Shown piece after piece: positions 1-8,191 of a stretch of DNA of 64,000 nt; position 1 is the first letter of the stretch; every line of letters begins with the position of its first letter. Under the pieces are notes generated by a model. That model was not told the origin of the DNA, made no database searches, and saw only the letters and a program-made list of their open reading frames with translations. This stretch comes from JAICTV01 sp035634055 (GTDB taxonomy: Bacteria; Planctomycetota; Phycisphaerae; Tepidisphaerales; Tepidisphaeraceae), in contig DASQDR010000116.1 in the NCBI GenBank assembly GCA_035634055.1, positions 9,081 through 73,080 of the forward strand, written 5' to 3'. A program made the translations under genes and the position numbers.

Positions 1-1065
1 CTGGCAGACGTCGATGAATTCCGCCGGCACGTCGTGCACGGCGGCTGCCTCCGACGCGGCGTTGACGGCGACCACGTGCGCCCTGGCCGTCTCGAGCGTC
101 GCGGCGATCGAGCCGCTGGCCCGCCCGCCGTGCAGGTAATCCTGGAACCCCTCCAGCAGCCGCGGGTAGGGGTTGCCCAAGAGCGGGATCACCTCGGTGT
201 GCGTGCCGACGCGCACCTCCGCGTGCCGCCCGGCCAGGTAACGGATGCGCCCGCGCTCGCTTTCGATGGTGATGACCGGCTCGACGCTGGTCTCGCAGGC
301 GTGCGTGCAGGCGACCAGCAGCGGGACGTCGCCGTCCAGCGTGAATCGCATGGCGCAGGTATCGTAGTTCTCGATGGCGTTGGCGCGGTAGAGCTCCGCC
401 GCCACCTCGACCGGCGACGCCGCGGACTCCGCCGTCGGGCCGAGCAGGAACAAGGCCAGGTGGAGGAAGTGCGACAGCGCGTTGCTGACCGGGCTGTCCA
501 TCACCCAACGCCCGTGTCGGCGCAGGCGCCCGGCCCACTGGTTGCGAGAGAAATATTCCGAGCTGCGCGGCCAGCACCCGATGACGCTGGCGGCGACCGG
601 CCGCCCGAGATCGCCGCGGAGCAGGCGGCGCTTCAGGATCGGAACGCAGGGCTGGTAAAGGTCCTGAAAGCCGATGTGCACCTGACGACGGGCGCGGTCG
701 CGGGCGGCGATCATCGAGTCAACGTCGTCGACGCAGCCGGCGGCGGGCTTCTCGCAGACCACCGCCTTCCCCGCCGACACCGCCGCCACCGTGAACGAGC
801 AGTGAAGGTCGATCGGCAGGGGAAGCCAGACCGCATCCAGCTGGAACTCCAGCAGTTCCTCGTAGCTGCCGGCCAGGCGCACGCCCAGATCCTGGAGCTG
901 ATGCGCGCGCTTTTCGAATCGTTCCAGTTCGGGCTCGAACACCGCGAGCAGCCGGGCGGCGGGCTCGGGAGAGTGGTGTGCGTCGAGCAGGCGGTCGCAG
1001 ATGTAGCCGGCGAAGCCACCCAATCCGGCGAGCCCGAACGCGACCGGACGATTCCCCGTACTCAA
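1..1065 (-). CDS. Gfo/Idh/MocA family oxidoreductase (3' end outside window)
   Basis: Likely NAD(P)-dependent sugar or inositol dehydrogenase; substrate unknown. The reading frame is open from a TTG codon at 1065 to the window edge, giving 355 visible residues. A GGAGG box sits 6 to 7 bases upstream of the TTG, which decides this non-ATG start. Residues about 9-18 (FGLAGLGGFA) form the Rossmann glycine loop, and residues 104-106 are the EKP motif typical of this family. The C-terminal part fits the MocA alpha/beta domain. It lies downstream of the giant PEP-CTERM gene on the same strand, but a terminator between them suggests separate transcription. The family assignment is firm and the substrate cannot be read from the sequence. 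Confidence 0.85.
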   Translation of the reverse strand, partial: MSTGNRPVAFGLAGLGGFAGYICDRLLDAHHSPEPAARLLAVFEPELERFEKRAHQLQDLGVRLAGSYEELLEFQLDAVWLPLPIDLHCSFTVAAVSAGKAVVCEKPAAGCVDDVDSMIAARDRARRQVHIGFQDLYQPCVPILKRRLLRGDLGRPVAASVIGCWPRSSEYFSRNQWAGRLRRHGRWVMDSPVSNALSHFLHLALFLLGPTAESAASPVEVAAELYRANAIENYDTCAMRFTLDGDVPLLVACTHACETSVEPVITIESERGRIRYLAGRHAEVRVGTHTEVIPLLGNPYPRLLEGFQDYLHGGRASGSIAATLETARAHVVAVNAASEAAAVHDVPAEFIDVCQ

Positions 1066-1132
1066 GCGATCTCCTCCCGTGCACGCGCGGGTGCGGCGTG
1101 GCCGCATGTCGCGCGCGATCCGCCACCGGCGG

Positions 1133-1176
1133 GAAAAACCTCAACGGCGGCGGCCCCAATGGCGGGGCCGCCGCCG
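1133..1176 (-). terminator. Intrinsic terminator of the giant PEP-CTERM gene
   Basis: On the minus strand a perfect 13-bp GC-rich stem (arms 1145-1157 and 1164-1176, loop of 6) lies about 20 bases after the stop codon at 1197. It is followed by a TTGAGGTTTTT stretch ending at 1133. This is a classical rho-independent terminator separating the PEP-CTERM gene from the oxidoreductase. Confidence 0.8.
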
Positions 1177-1196
1177 GGAGAGAGAGAGCACGTTCG

Positions 1197-4100
1197 TTAC
1201 GCGCGGGACGCGCCCGCGGCGCGCCGGCGGCGACGTCCGAGCAGGAGCGACGCGCCGGCGGCGAGCAGCCCCAGCGACGCCGGCTCCGGCACCGCGGCTA
1301 CGCCGTCGGACAACGCGGCGCTTTCCGGCTGTGCCGGCGGGAAGAGCGGGATCGCGCCCGTCTGCCGCCCGATGTTGGAGTCGATGATGAAGTAGTCGTC
1401 GCCGTTGATCTTCCCGTTGTAGTCGAAGTCGCCGTTCACCCAACCCCGAGCACCGGGAGTGTTGACGCTGGAATCAATCGCGAAGTAGTCGTCACCGTCC
1501 AGCTTGCCGTTCAGGTCGGCGTCGCCGCCGTAGGTGAACATGACGATCAGGTCACCGTCGGCGAGAGCTTGCGGCTGGTCGCCGAACTGCTGGCCGGCCT
1601 TGGCAAGCTTGCCCGCCTCGGGGGCGGCGGAGACCCAGGCGCTGCCCAGGCTCATCAGGTGCGTCGCCGGCGCGGCGCCGGGGGCGGTGGTAATAATGCC
1701 GGAGCCGGTCCAGGCACCGTTCGCGTACCCCGAAGCGATGAGCCCGACGGCGCCGCCGTACGCGGTGCCGCTCCAGGTGCTGGCGGCGCCGCCGCCCACC
1801 ACGATCATCTTGTTGTCCTTCAGGTCGATCTTTGACGTGCCGGTGGCGGTGACGGCTGCCATGCGGATCACGCGGTTGTTCGAGCCGTTGGACTCCAGCC
1901 GGACGGTGCCGGTGCCGCTGGCGTTGAGGGCGCCGTCCATGACGGGAGGAGGAGGGAGAGTGGCGGGAGGGGGGTTGGGAGTGACAGGCTCAAACGTCAT
2001 GTTGAGCGACGTGTTGAGCGAGAGGACCCCGTCGGTGACGCCGATGTTCCCGTCCATGCGTGGCGGCGCGCCGTTCAAGATCATCGTGCCGGGCCCGCCC
2101 TTGCTGAAGTTCTGGTTGTTCTGGTTGAGGAAGCTGCCGTTGACGACGAGGGTGCTGCCGGCGGTGATGCTGATGCCGGGCGAGTTCTGGAGCCCCAGCA
2201 CCGGGGTGTTCATGGTCGAGACGACCCCGCCGGAGATGGTGAAGCCGCCGTTGAGTATTGTGTTGAGGTAACCTTCTTCCGCTTCCAGGGTTCCGCCGGC
2301 CATACTGAAGTTGTAGAGGAAGTGATCGGCGCCAGCGGCGGAGCGGACGGTGCCACCGTTGACCTGCCAAGCGGGCGGACCGTTACCGGCGCCGGCGGCG
2401 TTAGTGCCCTCGATCACGACCGTGCCGCCGCTGTTCACCGTGATGACCCCACCGCGCGCCAGGCGGGTGACACCATTTCCCGTACCAAGAATGACGGTGC
2501 CCTCGTTGATCGTCGCGTTCCCCTGGTTCTCGGCAGTGATTCTGAGAGTGCCACTGCCCTCCTTCTGCAACCGGCCGGTGCCTGTAAGGGTGCTGGACCA
2601 GGTCTGGTCGACGGTCAGGGGGTTGGCGTCGGCGTCATCGATGTCGAACACAAGCGTGCCGGTGCCGCTGGCACTGATGTTCGTGGCCGGAAGGGCGCCC
2701 TGGACGGTGCCGTTGCCGAGTTGAAGTTTTCCGGCGCCGATGATGGTCCCGCCGGAGTAGGTCGTCAGACCGTTGCCGACCACCACGACGGTGCCCTCGC
2801 CGGTCTTGATCAACCCACCCGTGCCGGTGAGGGCGAAGGTGGAGGTGATGTTGCCGCTCTGGACGTCGAGCGAGCCGGACGCCTTGTTCATGGTGCCGTT
2901 GGTGAGCGTGCCGCCCTGGAGGCTGATGATGCCCGAGGCATGCGTGACGCCACCGAGATCAAGCGTTCCGCCGCTGACGGTGACCGCGCCGCTGTTGGGC
3001 AGCACGTCGGCGGCGCCGGTGACGATGGTGCCGGATTGCAATTGCGTTCCGCCGGAATAATCGTTGCCACCGGTGTTGCTGATGGTCAGCGTGCCGGTGC
3101 CCTGCTTGAGGACCGCGCCGGAGCCGCTGATCTTGCCGGTGCCGGCGAAGGTGTAGCTGTCGGCGGAGTTGGAGACGGTGACCAGCGCTGGCCGGATCGG
3201 CGTGGCGTTGCTGACGAGGTTGACGACGTGATCGGTGCCGGTGGCGGCGTCGTCGAACAGCACCTGTTCGCCTTGGGTGGTGTATTGGCGGTAATCCGTG
3301 GCGTTGCCGGCAATGGCTTCCTTCCAGTTCAGCGTGCCGGGGCTCCCCGGACTGGTGCCGTAATCCCAGTCGTTGTTGACGTTGCCTTCCCACCGCGGAA
3401 GGTCCACGCCGATCACGTTGAGCTTGATGGCCGTGTTGGCCACGTCGTGCACGAGCGCGGCGGCGGTGCGCTGCGGAAGGTTGACCTGGAAGCGGTTGGA
3501 GTAGCCGGCGCCGCCGATGGTGCCGTTGTAGTCGATGAGGGTGTGTTCGCCGGTACTCAGCGCGCCCGCGCCGAGGGTGAAGGTGGTGACGCCGTTGGCG
3601 ACCAGGCCGTTGGCGTCGGAGACGGTCAGGGTCTTGAAGCCGGACCCGCCGCTGACCGTGAGGCTCAGCGCATCGCTGGCACTGGCGCCCAGGGTCAGAG
3701 CCTTGATCGTCGCGTTGCCGTTCGCGACCGACAGGCCGCCGCCGTTGTTGACGGTAAAGCCGCTGGAGGCGTGCGTGCCAACGAGGCTGAGGGCGCCGGC
3801 GTTGACGGTGGTCGCGCCGGTATAAGTCTGGCCGGCGGCGTTGGAGAGGACGGTGGTGCCGACGCCGTTCTTGACCAGCGTGCCGGTGCCGCTGATCAGG
3901 CTTGCGTAGGCGGTGGTGCCGGCCGGCTCGTCGAAGACGACGTTGCTGTTGTTGACGATGTTGCCCTTGAGCGAGGCACCGAAGCCGCGCAGGGTGCCGG
4001 CCGAGACGTTGGTGGTGCCGGTGAACGGGCCGTCGAGGGTGACGCCCATGATGGACAGGGTTCCGCCACCGGTCTTGGTGACCGTGCCGGTGCCGCGGAC

Positions 4101-6638
4101 CGGGCCGTTCCAGGTAATGTCGAAGGGGTTGTTGTCGACGTCGGCCGCCTTGATGGTCGAAGTGGTGCCGACGATGTTGAGCGGGAGCGAAGCGTCCGAG
4201 CTCCAGTTGGCCTTGGCGCCCAAGGTGCCACCGGCGAACGTGGCGTGCCCGAGGTTCAGGGTCGTCACCAGGGTGGAGGCGGCGTTGAGCTTCACGAACC
4301 CGCCGCTGCCGACGTACAGGCTGCCGTTGACGGTGGCGGAGAGCGGCACCACGTCGACCCTGCCGGTGCCGGTGAGGGTGGGTTCGTACCCCATGGTGAA
4401 CTTCTCGACGGTGCTGATGCCGCCGGCGAAGGTGACCTGCGGGAACTGGTTCAGGACGGTGCCGCTGATGCGCCCGAGGACGATGCCGTCGACGGTGTCC
4501 TCGGACTTAAAGGTGCCGCCGCTGACGCGCAACTGGCCGCCGCGCGATCCGCTGGCGGTTCGGCTGACGATGAGCTGGCCGGTGACTGTGTTGGTGCCCC
4601 CCTCGTAGTCCACCGAGGCCCAGGAGTTGTCGCCGTTACCGATGGTCATCGTGCCGATCTGGGTGACGGTCGGTACCAGCGGGTTGCTCTCCCTGATCTG
4701 GAAGCCGGTATTGACATCGGGACCGCCGTTGCCGCCGCCGGACTTGGTGAGCAGCACGTTCGAGGCGGTGAAGGTGCCACCGTTGACGTGGATGTAGCTG
4801 GCGGTGCGGTTGTTTTGGGTACCAATGCCGGCGTTGAAGCTCGCCTTGCCGCTGTTGAGGACGAAGGCGGCGACGCCGCCAGTGCCGCCGTTGCTGATGT
4901 TTGCCATGCGGGTGCTGACGGTGAGCGTGCCACCATCCACTTGGGTGATCGTCACCGCGTCGCCGCCGCGATCCATGTAGAGCCCGCCGACGGAGACGTT
5001 GCCGGTGATGGACATCGTGGTGGTGGTGGTCTGGCTCATCGCGGCGCGGATGAGGTCGCCGGTGCCGGTGACGTTGTTGGCGAAGGTGTAGCTCCCCGTA
5101 CGGTTGAGGTAGAGCTGACCGTCGAGGAGCACGTTGCCGGTGCCGACCGAGCCGGTGGCGATGGCGGCGGTGGCGGTGCTGGCGCCGAGGAAGAGGCGGC
5201 TGCCGGCGTTGACGGTGGTGGTGCCGGTGTAGGTATTGTCCTGCGGGAGCACGACGTCGCCGGTGCTGCCGCCGGCGGGGCCGACGACGAGGCTGTTGGC
5301 GCCGGTGATGGCGCTGCCCGAGTACAGGAAGATGCCGCCGCCGCCGCCGATGCGGTACGTGTTGGCCTTCGGCGTGATCGTGCCGCTGTAGACGATGGTG
5401 GCGCCGGCGGGGGCGCCCAGGCTCATGTTCGACACCGGCGCCAGCGCGAGCGAGGTGAAGTCGAAGTTCTGGCCCTGCTGGGCGTTGCTGATGGCGATGG
5501 TGCCGGTGGAGGCGGCGTTGATCTTGCCGGCGAAGGTGCTGTCGTTGATCGTGCCGGCGTAGCCGATGGAGCCGGCGGGGCCGACGGTGATGCTGTTCGC
5601 GGCCAGGCCGCTGAGGCTCCCCTCGGTCGCGTAGTTGATGTGCCCGGCGGTGATCGTGGTGGTGCCGGAGTAGGTATTGTTGCCGGCGAGACCGAGACTG
5701 CCGGACCCCAGCTTCACGAGGTTGCCGGTGCCGGTGATGGCGGTGTTGATGTCGATCAGGCCCGTGCGGTTGACGGTGAGGGTGCCGCTGTTGTTGATCG
5801 TGGTCGCGCCCAGCGTGCCCACGGCGCCGCCCGCGCCAACCTGGAGCATGGTCCCGGCGGCGATGTTGGTGGCGCCGGTGTAGGCGTTGGCGCCGGTGAG
5901 GATAAGGGTGCCGGTGCCGATCTGGGAGACGGTGCCGGTGCCGCCGATGGCGTCGGCCACCGTGATCGCGTTGCTGCGGTTGTAGGCCAGGGCGGCGTTG
6001 TTGGTGATGGTGCCCGCCGCCAGCGAGCCGGTCGTGCCGCCGTTGCCGATCTGGAGGGTGCCGGCGGTGATGGTCGTGCCGCCGGTGTAGGTGTTGGCGC
6101 TGGTCAGGACCAGCGTCCCGGCCCCCTGCTTGTCCATGCCCTGCGCGCCGGCCAGGACCGCGGCGAGGGTGACGACCTTGTCGGTTCCGAGGGCGCCGAC
6201 GTTGATGATCGGGACGCCCGCGCTGGTGGCGAGGGTGAGGGCGTTGACGCCGCCGGTCACGGTCCAGCCGGCGGCGGAACTGGCGTCGGTGTCGCCGAAC
6301 GCGAGCTGCCCGACGGTGGGGGCGATATCGAGCGTGACGTTCGCGTCGCTGGTCAGGTCGAGGGTGTTGAAGGCCGCGATGTCGTCAACCGCGTTGGGGA
6401 AGATCCCGCCGGTCCAGTTGGCCGTATCGGACCAGTTGCCGCCGCCGTTGGTGGTCCAGGTGCCGCTGGCGGCATAGACCGGGGCGCAGGCGGCCGCCAT
6501 CGCGGTGGCGGCGGCGAGTTTGAGCATCTTGGAACGGCTGAGTCCGCCGCGCGGGCGCGTGCGGGGGCGGACGCAACGGGGGTTGCGGGATGAAAAGCTA
6601 ACCGGTTGCACGACAGGCGAGCGATGGGTCGCGGGCAT
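1197..6638 (-). CDS. Giant autotransporter-repeat surface protein with dockerin-like tail and PEP-CTERM signal
   Basis: A 1813-residue predicted surface protein. At least eight repeats of the autotransporter-associated beta-strand type (pattern GxGTLxLxGxNTYTGxTTIxAGTL) run along most of its length and should form a beta-helix. Near the end come two dockerin-like calcium-loop repeats (GKLDGDDYFAID and GKINGDDYFIID). A full PEP-CTERM signal follows: VPEPASLGLLAAG, a hydrophobic stretch and RRRRR. The ATG at 6638 was chosen because GGAGGA lies 7 bases upstream. It gives a long positively charged lead before the hydrophobic LKLAAATAMAAACAPVYA; an internal ATG (MLKLAAA) would give a conventional signal peptide. 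Such proteins are known to be sorted by exosortases, but none is encoded in this window. Function probably structural or adhesive; no catalytic domain seen. Confidence 0.88.
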   Translation of the reverse strand: MPATHRSPVVQPVSFSSRNPRCVRPRTRPRGGLSRSKMLKLAAATAMAAACAPVYAASGTWTTNGGGNWSDTANWTGGIFPNAVDDIAAFNTLDLTSDANVTLDIAPTVGQLAFGDTDASSAAGWTVTGGVNALTLATSAGVPIINVGALGTDKVVTLAAVLAGAQGMDKQGAGTLVLTSANTYTGGTTITAGTLQIGNGGTTGSLAAGTITNNAALAYNRSNAITVADAIGGTGTVSQIGTGTLILTGANAYTGATNIAAGTMLQVGAGGAVGTLGATTINNSGTLTVNRTGLIDINTAITGTGNLVKLGSGSLGLAGNNTYSGTTTITAGHINYATEGSLSGLAANSITVGPAGSIGYAGTINDSTFAGKINAASTGTIAISNAQQGQNFDFTSLALAPVSNMSLGAPAGATIVYSGTITPKANTYRIGGGGGIFLYSGSAITGANSLVVGPAGGSTGDVVLPQDNTYTGTTTVNAGSRLFLGASTATAAIATGSVGTGNVLLDGQLYLNRTGSYTFANNVTGTGDLIRAAMSQTTTTTMSITGNVSVGGLYMDRGGDAVTITQVDGGTLTVSTRMANISNGGTGGVAAFVLNSGKASFNAGIGTQNNRTASYIHVNGGTFTASNVLLTKSGGGNGGPDVNTGFQIRESNPLVPTVTQIGTMTIGNGDNSWASVDYEGGTNTVTGQLIVSRTASGSRGGQLRVSGGTFKSEDTVDGIVLGRISGTVLNQFPQVTFAGGISTVEKFTMGYEPTLTGTGRVDVVPLSATVNGSLYVGSGGFVKLNAASTLVTTLNLGHATFAGGTLGAKANWSSDASLPLNIVGTTSTIKAADVDNNPFDITWNGPVRGTGTVTKTGGGTLSIMGVTLDGPFTGTTNVSAGTLRGFGASLKGNIVNNSNVVFDEPAGTTAYASLISGTGTLVKNGVGTTVLSNAAGQTYTGATTVNAGALSLVGTHASSGFTVNNGGGLSVANGNATIKALTLGASASDALSLTVSGGSGFKTLTVSDANGLVANGVTTFTLGAGALSTGEHTLIDYNGTIGGAGYSNRFQVNLPQRTAAALVHDVANTAIKLNVIGVDLPRWEGNVNNDWDYGTSPGSPGTLNWKEAIAGNATDYRQYTTQGEQVLFDDAATGTDHVVNLVSNATPIRPALVTVSNSADSYTFAGTGKISGSGAVLKQGTGTLTISNTGGNDYSGGTQLQSGTIVTGAADVLPNSGAVTVSGGTLDLGGVTHASGIISLQGGTLTNGTMNKASGSLDVQSGNITSTFALTGTGGLIKTGEGTVVVVGNGLTTYSGGTIIGAGKLQLGNGTVQGALPATNISASGTGTLVFDIDDADANPLTVDQTWSSTLTGTGRLQKEGSGTLRITAENQGNATINEGTVILGTGNGVTRLARGGVITVNSGGTVVIEGTNAAGAGNGPPAWQVNGGTVRSAAGADHFLYNFSMAGGTLEAEEGYLNTILNGGFTISGGVVSTMNTPVLGLQNSPGISITAGSTLVVNGSFLNQNNQNFSKGGPGTMILNGAPPRMDGNIGVTDGVLSLNTSLNMTFEPVTPNPPPATLPPPPVMDGALNASGTGTVRLESNGSNNRVIRMAAVTATGTSKIDLKDNKMIVVGGGAASTWSGTAYGGAVGLIASGYANGAWTGSGIITTAPGAAPATHLMSLGSAWVSAAPEAGKLAKAGQQFGDQPQALADGDLIVMFTYGGDADLNGKLDGDDYFAIDSSVNTPGARGWVNGDFDYNGKINGDDYFIIDSNIGRQTGAIPLFPPAQPESAALSDGVAAVPEPASLGLLAAGASLLLGRRRRRAAGASRA

Positions 6639-7180
6639 TCGGTTGTCCTCCGACAGATGTGGGCAACGAGCACGTGGGCCGCGGTCTGCCGCGGTCCGCA
6701 ACTTTCACGTCGCGCCCTGGCAGTGCTCGTCGCAGGAAACATTAACACCCGTTTCACTGGAGGCAAGAAATTTTCACGAGAGGTGCCGCGTTAACTATCA
6801 TGAGAGTTTATGAAAGAGGCCGTTAATACGCGGAAAGGCAGTGGCAAAATTTTTTTCGCTGGACGCGGCCGCTGCAGCGCATAATATTCGGGTTGTCGCC
6901 GCCCGAGTCATGCAAGCATCTTCCACGATCTTTCACACTTCTTTTCGTGGATGGGCGGCAGTGAGCGGGCTAACTTTTGCTGTGGTCGCTTCACGAAGGT
7001 TAAGCTATGAAGGAGCGAAACCTTTCACTTGGTCGTCAACGAAATGTTTCAGGGGTGGGTGCGGTTAATTCTTTCCGCCGATGCTCGTCGCGCCTTTCGT
7101 TTGTGCCGACGCCGGCTGCGGCGACGCCTCGTATGCGGTCCTCACGTCCGGGCGGTCTTGCCCCTAAGCAGAGGTGCACT
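6639..7180. promoter_or_regulatory. AT-richer divergent regulatory region with five TTTCAC hexamers
   Basis: These 542 bases between the divergent PEP-CTERM and pseudopilin genes have no convincing gene and are clearly richer in A and T than the rest. The hexamer TTTCAC occurs at 6703, 6752, 6772, 6931 and 7023, always on the + strand, with a related TGAAAG at 6811. The copies at 6752 and 6772 are exactly 20 bases apart, about two helical turns. Several TTAA motifs lie between. This looks like a set of binding sites for a transcription factor, or several promoter elements. The protein that binds cannot be named. Confidence 0.45.
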
Positions 7181-8095
7181 GTGTTGAACAAGCGACACGC
7201 GGCCTTCACCCTGGTCGAATTGCTGGTGGTCATCGGCATCATCGCCGTGCTGGTCGGCATCCTGCTGCCGACGCTGTCGAACGCGCGCGAGAACGCCAAG
7301 CGGATCACCTGCGCCTCTCAGTTGCGACAGATCGCGCTGGCGGCGCACATGTACGCCAGCGAGAACAAGGACGCCCTGCCGCAGATGAACCAGGACAACG
7401 GCGCGCGCGACTACAGCTCCATCGGCCCCGGGCCGGGAGCGGGGCCGTACTGCGCGTTCGCGCGATCGATCAACTTCGTCCTCTGGGGCAACGCGCCGCT
7501 CGCCGCTGAAATCGCCAAGCCGACGATCGGCTCCAACGTCGGGCGCCTCTGGACCCGCGGTTACCTGAAGGGCAACCTGCTAAAGATCGTCAACTGCCCC
7601 TCGACCACCCCCAATAGCGTCGATGCGCCCGGCGACACCAACCGCTATTCGTTCAACGTCCACTACGCTGCCCGCGAGGTGCCCGGTGGCGTGGCGATCG
7701 CGCCGTGGTGGAAGAAGCTGTCGCAGTACGGAAGGGTCAAGAGGAGCTACAAGGCTTACGGCATCGGCGGCACCGGCGACTCCTCGGGCGACAAGGGAAC
7801 GTTTTACGATCGGGGCGGGCGCGAGCTTGCCTTGGGCGCCGACCCGCTCATCACCCCCAGCGCCGGCCCGAGCACGGGCTTCAATCCCCACCGCATGAAG
7901 TCGAGCCGCGCGTACAACCTCGTGTACGCCGACGGCAGCGTGAAAACGGCGATCGTGCCCAACACCGTCGAACGCCACAACATCAACAGCGCCACGCGCT
8001 TCCTCGATGCGCTGGGCTTTGCTGAATCCGTCGCCAGCGGACAGCGCCCCGCCGCGCCCAACAGCCTCTACGTCTTCGTTCCGCTAAACCCGTGA
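7181..8095 (+). CDS. Prepilin-type (pseudopilin-like) secreted protein
   Basis: A 304-residue protein starting with a type IV prepilin leader: short basic lead (NKRHAA), cleavage/methylation site FTLVELLVVIGIIAVLVGILLPTL, then a soluble domain. The end carries HRMKSSRAYNLVYADGSV, a variant of the H-X9-DG signature of the large planctomycete pseudopilin family. GTG at 7181 or TTG at 7184 is the likely start; a GAGGTG box at 7171-7176 precedes both, and the open frame upstream has no protein-like features. Such proteins are processed by prepilin peptidase and are thought to belong to pseudopilus or secretion structures. Planctomycetes carry many copies and their individual roles are unknown. 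Confidence 0.8.
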   Translation: MLNKRHAAFTLVELLVVIGIIAVLVGILLPTLSNARENAKRITCASQLRQIALAAHMYASENKDALPQMNQDNGARDYSSIGPGPGAGPYCAFARSINFVLWGNAPLAAEIAKPTIGSNVGRLWTRGYLKGNLLKIVNCPSTTPNSVDAPGDTNRYSFNVHYAAREVPGGVAIAPWWKKLSQYGRVKRSYKAYGIGGTGDSSGDKGTFYDRGGRELALGADPLITPSAGPSTGFNPHRMKSSRAYNLVYADGSVKTAIVPNTVERHNINSATRFLDALGFAESVASGQRPAAPNSLYVFVPLNP

Positions 8096-8191
8096 GCGGC
8101 GCGCGGCAGACGGGGCGGAAGACATGGCCGATGGCCGCCGCCGCCGGCCCCCCCCCGCGCAGGGGACGACCGAGACGCACGGAATCACACC

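Noticed and set aside
2322..6593. 1423-codon open frame on the + strand opposite the giant PEP-CTERM gene
   Set aside because: Composition is the mirror of the repetitive GC-rich gene on the other strand (Gly/Asp/Val-rich without domains). The minus-strand gene has a signal peptide, repeats, sorting signal and ribosome-binding site.
6716..6735. Possible sigma-54 promoter (TGGCAGTGCTCGTCGC)
   Set aside because: The GC of the -12 element is one base off the strict spacing and the TTGC is not matched.
7007..7180. Longer N-terminus for the pseudopilin-like protein
   Set aside because: The extra 58 residues lack any pattern and would bury the prepilin leader, which must be at the N-terminus.
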